A stretch of DNA of 64,000 bases from Prorocentrum cordatum (Eukaryota; Sar; Dinophyceae; Prorocentrales; Prorocentraceae), in assembly GCA_963575745.1 (NCBI GenBank), contig CAUYUJ010016282.1:1735532-1799531 (forward strand). The letters are read 5' to 3'. Positions 56,225 to 64,000 of this stretch are shown one piece after another. The notes beneath the pieces were generated by a model. That model worked only from the letters and a program-made list of their open reading frames with translations, was not told the origin of the DNA and did not search any database. Each line of letters begins with the position of its first letter. The stretch's first letter is position 1. Made by a program: the position numbers and the translations under genes.

Positions 56225-58375
56225 TGGGGTGTACCACATGCGCTTGCCACACCCAGCACGGCGTTTCGTGGCCTCATATGGGGCCCCCACCTACGGCCCC
56301 ACTGGTGTACCACATGCGTTTCCCCCACCGAGGACAGCGCTTCGTGGCCCCATAGGGGGTCCACCTAAGGCCCCAGCGGTGTACCACATGCGCCTCCCCC
56401 ACCCACGACAGCGTTTCGTGGCCACATAATGGGGGGGTCCACCTACGGCCCCAGTGGTGTGTACCACATGCGTCTCCCACACCCAGAACACCGTTTCGTG
56501 GCCCCATAGGGAGGTCCACCTGAGGCCCCCGTGGTGTGTACCACATGCGTCCCCCCCACCCAGTACAGCGCTGCGTGGCCCCATAGGGAGGTCCACCTAA
56601 AGCCACAGTGGTGTGTACCACATGCGTCCCCCCCCCCACCTAATACAGCGCTTCGTGGCCCCATAGGGAGGCCCACCTAAGGCCCCAATGGCGTGTACCA
56701 CATGCGTCTCCCACACCCAGTACAACGTTCCGTGGCCCCATAGGGAGGTCCACCTAAAGCCACAGTGGTGTGTACCACATGCGTCCCCCCCCACGCTGTA
56801 CAGCGTTTCTTGGCTCCATAGGGATGTCCACATAAGGCCCCAGTGGTGTGTACCACATGCGTCCCCCCTCCACCCAGTACAGCGCTTCGTGGCCACATAC
56901 GGTGGTCCACCTACGGCCCCAGTGGTGTGTACCACCTGCGTCTCCCCCACCCAGTACAGCGCTTTCTGGCCCCATATGGAGCGCCACCGAAGGCCCCCGT
57001 GGCGCAGTCCGCATGCGTTTCCCCCACCCAACACAGCGCTTCGTGGCCCCATGTAGAGCCCCACCGAAGGTCCCCGTGGCGCAGTCCGCATGCGTCTCCC
57101 CCGCCCAGTACAGCGTTTCGTGGCCCCATATGGAGCCCCACCGAAGGCCCCCGTGGCGCAGTCCGCATGCGCCTCCCCCGTCCAGTACAGCGTTTCGTTG
57201 CCCCATAGGGGTTCCGCCGAAGGTCCTCGTGGCGCAGTCCGCGTGCGCTTCCCTCGCCCAGTACAGCGCTTCGTGGCCTCATATGGAGCCCCACCGAAGG
57301 TTCCCGTGGCGCCGTCCGCATGCGTCCCCCTCACCCAATACAACGTCTCGTGGCCCCATATAGAGCCCCACCGAAAGGGCCCCGTGGCGCAGTCGGCATG
57401 CGTCTGAAGGTCCCCGTGGCGCAGTCCGCATGCGCCTCCCCCACCCAGTACAGCGTTTCGTGGCCCCATAGGGGTTCCACCGAAGGTCCCCGTGGTACAG
57501 TTCGCATGCGTCCCCCTCACCCAGTACAGCGTTTCGTGGCCCCATAGGGAACGCCACCGAAGGTTCTCGTGGCGCAGTCCGCGTGCGTCTCCCCCACCCA
57601 GTACAGCGTTTCGTTGCCCCACAAGGAGTTTCACCGAAGGCTCCCGTGGCGCAGGCCGCATGCGTCTCCCTCACCCAGTACAGCGTTTCGTGGCCCCAAA
57701 AGGAGCCCCACCGAAGGCCCCCGTGGCGCAGTCCGCGTGCGTGTCCCCCACCCAGTACAGCTGTTCGTGGTTTCATATGGGGCTCCGCCGAAGGTCCCCG
57801 TGGCGCAGTCCGCATGCGTTTCCCTCACCCAGTACACTGTGTCGTGGCCCCATAAGGAGCGCCACCGAATGTTCTCGTGGCGCAGTCCGCATGCGTCTCC
57901 CCCACCCAGTACAGCGCTTCGTGGCCTCATGGGGGTTCCGCCGAAGGTCCCCGTGGCGCAGTCCGCATGCGTCTCCCCCACCCAGTACACCGCTTCGTGG
58001 CCCCATATGGAACGCCACCGAAGGCCCCTGTGGCGCAGTCCGCATGCGTCTCCCCCACCCAGTACAGCGCTTCGTGGCCCCATAAAGGCTCCGCCGAAGG
58101 TCCCCGTGGCGCAGTCCGCATGCGTCTCCTTCACCCAGTACAGCGTTTCGTGGCCCCATATGGAACCCCACCGAAGGTCCCCGTGGCGCAGTCCGCATGC
58201 GTTTCCCTCACCCAGTACAGCGCTTCGTGGCCCCATAGGGAACTCCACCGAAGGCTGCCGTGGCGCAGTCCGCATGCCGTCCCCCCACCCAATACAGCGC
58301 GTCGTGGCCCCCTTGGGAGCTCCACCGAAGGCCCCGTGGCGCAATCCGCATGCGTCCCCCCCACTCAGTACACCT
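56225..58375. repeat. 77-bp minisatellite array, about 28 units in two subfamilies
   Basis: Units at 56,225-56,960 carry GTGTACCACATGCG; units at 56,965-58,375 carry GTGGCGCAGTCCGCATGCG. Unit starts 57,583, 57,660, 57,737 and 57,814 are exactly 77 apart. Both share CCCACCCAGTACAGCG and TTCGTGGCCCCATA. Since 77 is not a multiple of 3 and units lack stops in most frames, open frames up to 354 codons appear on both strands. These are artefacts. Confidence 0.97.
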
Positions 58376-58377
58376 CC

Positions 58378-58640
58378 GTCGGAGGCCGTCGGGGTTCCGC
58401 GCCTCGCTCGCCCATTGTCGCTCTGCCCAGCGGCAAGAGCTTTGCCCGCTATCAGCCAGCCAGCTATCCCTCTTTGCCCCGCGCAGCGGACGACCCGCGC
58501 GCGTCGCTGGGACCCTTCCGGGGCGACCTGCGCGAGTCGCGGAGATTCCGCGCTGCGCTGCGGCGGCAGCCTTGGACTTTTGAGTGCGCGGGCAAAGAAG
58601 GAGTAAAAGAAGGGGGGAAGCGGGCGCGATCCTCGCGGGG
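58378..58640 (+). CDS. Coding-like fragment inside composite element copy 3
   Basis: Directly after the array, one plus frame reads PIVALPSGKSFARYQPASYP then LGPFRGDLRESRRFRAALRR and PWTFECAGKEGVKEGGK. It is more protein-like than array frames and unrelated to the piece at the same position in copy 2. No start, no recognised domain. The other frames are also open, so confidence is low. Confidence 0.27.
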
Positions 58641-59050
58641 GGGCGCGTCGACATTGGCGTCGCGGCGCGCGGGCGATGCCGTCGGGGAGTCCCGGGGAAG
58701 CTCCTTGCGGCGGCCACGCCCATCGTCACGAGTACTCAGAGGCAGTCGTTATCAAACTATTGACATTCATGTGCGGTTACACCATGTTTTGTCATACGCG
58801 CGCTCGTGCACGTAGATTCGCTCGCGTGCAGATTCATGCACAGTCAGACGCCCTCGCGCTCAGATTCAACCGCGCTCAGTCTCCCTACGTACTCAGATCA
58901 ACCGTTTTCGCTCGCGTTGTGTTCCACGCCGCTCAATTCGGCACACCGCTAGCACGGTTCGTTGCCTCATAGGGATCACCACCGAAAAAGTGAATCACAA
59001 TTGCAGTATTCACACCTGCATATGGGTGGGCCCTTCGTCAAACTAGCCGA

Positions 59051-59350
59051 ACTAATGTTTGACAGGGATGGTTGGGGGAGGCCGCATCGGGTTCGCTGCG
59101 CATGTTCCGAATTTGGAGGCAAAGTGCGTGCTTGTACGGTATTATGCTTTTAACAAAGGGACGGCGGGGGGGGGTGCCCGCATTGACCCGGGTTGGCTCC
59201 CAGTCGCATGGGGGAGGGGCTGTATACTAATACGGAACAATGGTTCAACCCCTCCCCGAATGGGAAGAAGGAGGGGTGGAAGAGGAAATTCCCTAAACCA
59301 CCTACGCCAACAGGGGTGGTGGGATTCATGATGGTTCCTTCCTGGCCTTA
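59051..59350. other. Unassigned stretch
   Basis: CATTGACCCGGGTTGGCTCC at 59,181 matches the repeat at 34.9 kb. A block at 59,240-59,330 (CCTCCCCGAATGGGAAG, GGAAGAGGA, CTAAACCACC) weakly resembles 8,605-8,685 next to the GH5 gene. Confidence 0.4.
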
Positions 59351-60305
59351 ATTACGGATCTTGCAGCGGTGCGGGTCTCGAGGCATGCTGCTGGAGTTCG
59401 CGGCAGCCTCGGCTCGCCACCAGTTGCTCCCAGTCGTGAGCGTTCGCGCTGACGATGGTGATTCTGAACTTGGCAATCCATCGCGAGGGAGTATCACTGG
59501 GAGCAGGGTGGCTGGTCCATTGGCCGTGTCCCAGTTGAGGTGACGCTTGGAAAGATGACGGATGTCTGCCGACAACGGGGTTTTTCATCTAGACGAATGC
59601 GAACATGTTGGCCATTGCCACGCACGTGGACAATATGAATTCCGTCAGCAGGCCTGTATATTGCTACGTTTTCGTTTGATGCATTCGAGTCCCGTCTGTC
59701 TTCCGAATAGGGAGTCTGCTTCACAAAGTCTAAAACATCTTGCGTGGTTGCTGCAGGAGGGGGCACATCCTTTTTAGTAGGGTTGCCTGGACACCACCCG
59801 TGTAGAATATGAGTTCGTGTAGGATGTTCGCATCGGCAAGACTATGGCCGACATGTGGCGCGTTTGTGGTAAAAGTTGTCCGATGCTTTGACTGCGATGC
59901 GTATATCTGGGGCTACGTATCTGTCTGCTTGATCGTTTGGCGCCTCTTGCGTTCCAGTCTCGATACAGAAAGTGGCCACCAGCCGCTAACCGGCAGGATC
60001 GCATCGATACTTGTCATGCGAGTGCCACAGCAGCTTGGCGAAGCTGTGCCTTCCGCTGAAGGGCCCGGGAAACCAGGGACCCGGTTTGGCGGAGGCGTTG
60101 GTGGAACCATCGCCAGTGCATCCCAGTTCCGGATTGACGCGAGCAGTTTGGCCTCAAAGCCGGAGAACGCAGCTGAATAACGCTAAAGCGTTCACGACGG
60201 ACGCACGGACACGAGATTGATAGCTCGTCGTCCACGACAGCGCTGGCACGATTGGGTTCGGCTTTTTCGCTGCAGCACATTATGCATGGCTCATATGCCG
60301 TCATT
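59350..60305 (-). pseudogene. Possible decayed minus-strand coding region
   Basis: Minus frames hold protein-like stretches: ATTQDVLDFVKQTPYSEDRR and NENVAIYRPADGIHIVHVRG (59,740-59,590), and, in another frame, WIAKFRITIVSANAHDWEQL (about 59,490-59,425). They alternate frame, so either introns or decay must be assumed. No family is recognised. Plus-strand frames in the same interval are less convincing. Confidence 0.3.
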
Positions 60306-60539
60306 TGTCCTGTTTCGTCTGCTCCTCCCTCGAATGCGCGTAGCGTCCTTTAGTCGTTCAAGCTGTGTCAGCGATCAGTGCGTTGTGTTGGGTGCTCGTT
60401 TGTCCGAAGTGTGTTTTTGCGCACGCTTCCTGCGGTACCATCCCGCCTTCTGATTTTGATTGTGAGTCCACCACTTTCCTTTCCCGCTCGCGACGAGGAT
60501 GTTCCACCAGCAGATCACGCTCTGGGTCTTCGGAGGGTC

Positions 60540-61071
60540 AGAGGAGACGCTGATGCAGAGGAGAGGAGGAGTGAGGGCGAGGACAGGGTGATGGAGAAGC
60601 AGGGGAGTTGCAGGGTAGGAGCAGGGAGTAGCAGGGGATGATGGGGGAGAGAGGGCGGAAGATGAGGAACATATGGAGGAGGAGGAGGAGGAGGAAGAGG
60701 AGGGGGAGAGGAGGAGGAGGAGGAAGAACACGGAGGTAGAGCACGAACAGGGAGGCGCATGATGATGATAGGGGATTTGGGTGGGGACGGGGATGGGATG
60801 GGGATCGAAATTCTGATGTTGATGATTATGTTGATGGTGTTGATGATGATGATGATGAGGAGGAGGAGGAGAAGGAGCAGGAGGAGGATGAAGGTGACGA
60901 CGATGATGGTGATGGTGATTATTATGGTGGTGGTGGCGATGTTGATGATGACGATGATAATGATAATTGTGATGTTGATGGTGATGGTGGTGATGATGAA
61001 GATGATGATGATGCTGATGAGGATGAGGACGAGGATGAGGCTGCTGATGGTGATGGTGATTGTGATGATGT

Positions 61072-61106
<35 letters not shown>

Positions 61107-61285
61107 GTGATGCTGTCGATGCTGATGATGCTGATGCTGATGCTGATGGTGACGATGGTGGTGGTCATGGTGGTGGTGATGGACATGGTTGTGGTAATGA
61201 TGTAGGTGGTGGTGATGAAGATGGTGATGGTGATGGTTATGGTGGTGGTGCTGGTGATGATGGTGAATGGTGGATCTGTGTCGGC
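60540..61285. repeat. GGA then GATGATGGTGATG arrays
   Basis: GGA-rich DNA (60,540-60,740) passes into GAT/GGT triplets (60,755-61,275). Long Met-, Asp- or His-rich frames on both strands are artefacts. Confidence 0.92.
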
Positions 61286-61289
61286 GTGT

Positions 61290-61685
61290 CGCGTGTCGGC
61301 GGCATTTCATGTCGGCCCGACCCTCACGCTCTGTGGCACCAGCAGTAGCCCGGTGCAACGAAGGAGGATGAGGAACACGAGGAGGGAGAGTTGGATGAGG
61401 ATGCATATTCGGAGGAGGAGGAGCAGCAGCAGCAGAAGGATAGGTACAACACTAAGGCGAGGACCAGAAGGATAAGGAGGAGGAGGCGGCCGCAAGGGAT
61501 GGGGGCTGACGACCAGGATGGGAGGGAAACCAGGAGGAGGAGGAGGAGGAAGAGGACGACGATCAGAAAGGGTCACGTTACGAATGGGGAGGAGGATGAC
61601 TGTTGCCAGAATGATGGGGAGACCTCTTCGATCTGTGGCTTTCGACCTGTGCTTCTGCTCCTCCTCCTCGGTTCCCGCGTCGTGC
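61290..61685. repeat. Degenerate GGA-rich stretch
   Basis: GGAGGAGGAG patches with unique DNA between; no gene recognised. Confidence 0.5.
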
Positions 61686-61689
61686 TCAT

Positions 61690-62020
61690 CTTCTCCTTTT
61701 CGATCCATCATCAGCGACCCTCATCGATCTTCAGTCCTTGGTCCTCCTCGATATTCCTGATTGTTCTTCGATCGTCGATCGTGAATCTTCGAACCTTGAT
61801 CCATCCTAGATCTCCTCCGTAGCCGAATCTATCCCTTCTCCTCACCCTTGATCATCGAACCCTCTCCCTTCCCCTTCTGCGCCCTCGATCCCTCCGTCCT
61901 CGATGTCTTCTCTTCTCCTCCCTCCGAGACTCGATCTTCGATCGATTATTCTGGACCATGGATCCTCAATGCCTCTTCTTTTTCCTGAGCCTTGAGCTCT
62001 CCTCGAGCGAGTGGTTGGCA
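61690..62020. repeat. CGATCNTC / CCTCGAT short-word repeat
   Basis: TCGATCTTC, CCTCGATATTC, TTCGATCGTCGATCG and similar recur about every 12-20 bp. Similar CCTCGATCGAGGATCGGGGA words reappear at 62,388-62,450. Confidence 0.6.
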
Positions 62021-62029
62021 TAGCACCCC

Positions 62030-62330
62030 GCTGGTAATCCCCGTCAGCACTGTTAGCAGAATCTCCGAGCACTCCATTAACACGGTTAGTACGATCCAAA
62101 ACAAAGAATACATTACCGTTGTCCGCGGAGGTTATTGGCAGAGTTAGTCGAGTGTTGGTCGAGTCTACTATCACCTGCGAACATCGTACTAACACTAACA
62201 CTTATACTAACATTGTTCGTAGGTGTTGACATTGTTAGTCGTATCTGCGAACATCGTTTGACTATTATGATAACAGTGTTAGTAGAGTGTGAGCGGAAGT
62301 GTTTGTAGGGGATCGGAGGGAGTCGAATAT
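62030..62330. repeat. GTTAGTAC / TGCGAACATCGT short-word repeat
   Basis: GTTAGT or ACTAAC words occur a dozen times on both strands; CTGCGAACATCG occurs at 62,173 and 62,241. AT-richer than the flanks. Confidence 0.65.
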
Positions 62331-62579
62331 GTTTGATATTTGACCCCCTTACTTTGATCCTGGATTTTCGATCCTCGTATCCGGGATCCTCGATCGAGGA
62401 TCGGGGATCGGGGATCGTCATCGTCGTCCTCGATCGAGGATTGGGGATCGTCGTCCGCCAGAGGGAGGCTCGGAGGCTCTGCGGAGCTCGGAGGCTCTGT
62501 GGGGTCCGTGCCCGGGCAGCACCACGCCAGAGGCTCGGAGGTTTGGAGGCCTGCAGGCACGAACACGCGGCCCATCCGT

Positions 62580-62815
62580 GCCTTCAAATCGTTCCTCGTC
62601 GACGATGTCGTCCTCGTCTTCGTCATCGTTCTCTCCGTCCTCGTCGTCGTCCTCATCCTCCTCGTCATCCTCGTTCTCCTCGTCGTCCTCCTCCTCGTCC
62701 TGGTCCTCCTCCTCCTCCTCACCCTCTTCATCCTTCCTCCTCCTCGTCTTCCTCGTCCTCCTCCTTCTCCTCCTTCCCTCTCCATCTCCCTCCTCCTTCT
62801 CCGCCTCCTCCTTGC
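62580..62815. repeat. TCGTCC / CCTCCT array
   Basis: Degenerate pyrimidine-rich triplets. Adjacent frames are low complexity (Ser, Leu, Val or Glu/Arg runs). Confidence 0.9.
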
Positions 62816-62864
62816 ATGTCCCTCCACGCGATCGCCGGCACGCTGGTGGCTTCCGCCATCGATT

Positions 62865-63440
62865 GCGCCTTCGGCCCCCGAAGATAAAATCGTCCTCACA
62901 TTGCTTGCGACATAGGTTGGGCCCCTGGCCTCCGAAGACAAAAACGTCCTCCCGTTGGTTGCGACATAGGTTGCGCCCCCGGCCCTCAAGATAAAGTGGC
63001 TTCCCATCGGTTGCGACATAGATTGCGTTCTCGGCCGCCGAAGATAGAGAATGCTGCCTCAAATTATTTGCGCTGTAGGTTGCGCCCGCGGCCGCCGAAG
63101 ATACCAACGTCCTCGCATTGCTTGCAATAGGTTGCGCCGGCGGCCGCCGAGAACAGTACGGCCACCCATTGCTTGCGCAATAGGTTGCGACGCTGGCCGC
63201 CGAGAATAGAACGGCCTCCCATCGGTTGAGATATAGGTTGCGCCTGCGGCCGCCGAAAATAGATTGGCCTCCCATTGGATGCGACATAGGTTGCGCCTTT
63301 AGCCACCGAAGATAAAAACTGGTTTTCATTGGTTGCGACACAGGTTACGCTCTCGGCCGCCTAGAAAAAAAGGCCTCCCACTGCTTGTACAATGGGTTAC
63401 GCCCTCGGCCGCCGAGAACAAAACGGCCTCTTAGCAGGTG
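62865..63440. repeat. 60-bp minisatellite, about 10 units
   Basis: The unit contains GGTTGCGACATAGGTTGCGC, CGGCCGCCGAAGATA and CGGCCTCCCATTG. The spacing is 54-60 bp. CGGCCGCCG is an EagI-like GC core in nearly every unit. Confidence 0.92.
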
Positions 63441-63552
63441 CAACCAGCGAGAAACAAATGCCCGGCCTCCTCGCAAGATCAGCTTCCTTCACGAGAAACC
63501 ATATTGGGTTATTCCCGAGATGAACGCGAGCCCGACGGATGATGACGACAAA

Positions 63553-63721
63553 TACACCTTAGGCGATGCTTAAGAAAACTTGAGTTTTCGGCCAGAGTCT
63601 CGATTATTCTTAACGTTTCAATGTAAATCCTAAGTTGTTTATAGAAACGTTGGGCTTTTATTCAAGATCTGAGACTATGAATTTCTTAACCCATGATTTC
63701 TTAAGCATTTCGCAGGGTGTA
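63553..63721 (+). mobile_element. MITE family A, copy 5
   Basis: 169 bp, TA at both borders, same ends and interior as the other four; one small interior change (AAGTTGTTTATAGAAACG). Confidence 0.93.
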
Positions 63722-64000
63722 CCCCGCGCTGAACCCCTCTAGCGCGCGGCACCCCCTCCCCAGCGCGGCCAGTTCAAAGTCAATGGCGCCCGACCGAGTC
63801 CGATGCGGGGTGGGGCGGATTCGAAACGAGGGCCCAACAATACACAACGACATAACAAACCACCTTCCCCTGACTTCCACCAACTTCCGCCGCTTCTTCC
63901 TCGATCTTCTTACGGCAACAATCACCCTACGTCACCGAAGATAACACAAGTTAGCGAAGGAAACATACCTCTACTTAGTTGCAGACCGACGTTCTCAGTA
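63722..64000. other. Unassigned end of window
   Basis: GAAACGAGGGCCCAACAATA near 63,819 weakly resembles the reverse complement of the left module of the composite element. No gene recognised. Confidence 0.4.

Larger units (their letters stand above)
56108..59050 (+). mobile_element. Composite minisatellite element, copy 3
   Basis: Left module at 56,109-56,160 (CCCAACCAACCTGTGTTGTT, then GGGTCTTCGTTTTGAAGAAA), a CT-rich tract, a 77-bp array (56,225-58,375), about 550 bp of other DNA, one decayed unit (about 58,930-58,985, GGCACACCGCTAGCACGG), then the right module at 58,992-59,050 (ATCACAATTGCAGTATTCAC, TATGGGTGGGCCCTTCG). The modules are more diverged than in copy 2. Confidence 0.68.

Noticed and set aside
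56597-58606. Repetitive frames of 345 and 354 codons on opposite strands
   Set aside because: 77-bp repeat artefact; 77 is not a multiple of 3, so successive units are read in different phases, which a real repeat protein would avoid.
62418-63341. 307-codon minus frame with Glu/Asp runs
   Set aside because: Spans the TCGTCC array and the 60-bp minisatellite; low complexity throughout.

Overview
The window looks like nuclear DNA of a eukaryote with a large, repeat-choked, mostly GC-rich genome. A dinoflagellate or a similar large-genome alga is my best guess. The reasons are: no operons or compact gene order; coding homology broken into exon-like blocks separated by kilobases; very long microsatellites; several families of short inverted-repeat elements; and minisatellites spread over most of the sequence. 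The organism call is inference; no rRNA, tRNA or spliced leader was found to settle it.

Layout. 1-7.5 kb: GC-rich, mostly featureless, with weak coding-like remnants at 4.7-5.2 kb and 6.2-6.9 kb. 7.5-8.5 kb: a CTTGGGGCC-type minisatellite with a long CA tract. 8.7-13.4 kb: the one clearly recognisable gene, a glycoside hydrolase family 5 enzyme in at least three exon blocks, both catalytic glutamates present, with a C-terminal membrane segment. Its introns hold a TA-flanked MITE, a roughly 500-bp GAT array and a minisatellite. 14.3-16.5 kb: a large inverted repeat around a 1-kb GGGACAGTGG array. 17.8-18.8 kb: AT-rich, microsatellite-bearing DNA. 19.1-26.1 kb: a higher-order repeat with an internal, nearly identical 742-bp tandem duplication. 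26.1-32.7 kb: a chain of unrelated tandem repeats (TGCACCAC words, TACA/ATAC, GGA, 700-bp units, about 165-210-bp units with a MITE inside). 33.3-35.8 kb: two MITEs, a GAT array and a broken LINE-type reverse transcriptase. 36.2-39.6 kb: a G-poor island with coding-like but frame-broken stretches. 40-41.4, 53-54.3 and 56.1-59.05 kb: three copies of what appears to be one composite element, with conserved end modules enclosing a 77- or 89-bp tandem array. 45.9-48 kb: a possible multi-exon gene. 60.5-63.7 kb: more simple repeats, a 60-bp minisatellite and a final MITE copy.

The best functional call is the membrane-anchored family 5 glycosidase. The best candidates for something undescribed are the composite minisatellite element, with shared ends, variable array length and orientation, and different coding-like fragments between the array and the right end; the MITE families; and the higher-order repeat. 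Most long open frames in the window are by-products of stop-poor repeats or extreme GC content and are not annotated as genes.
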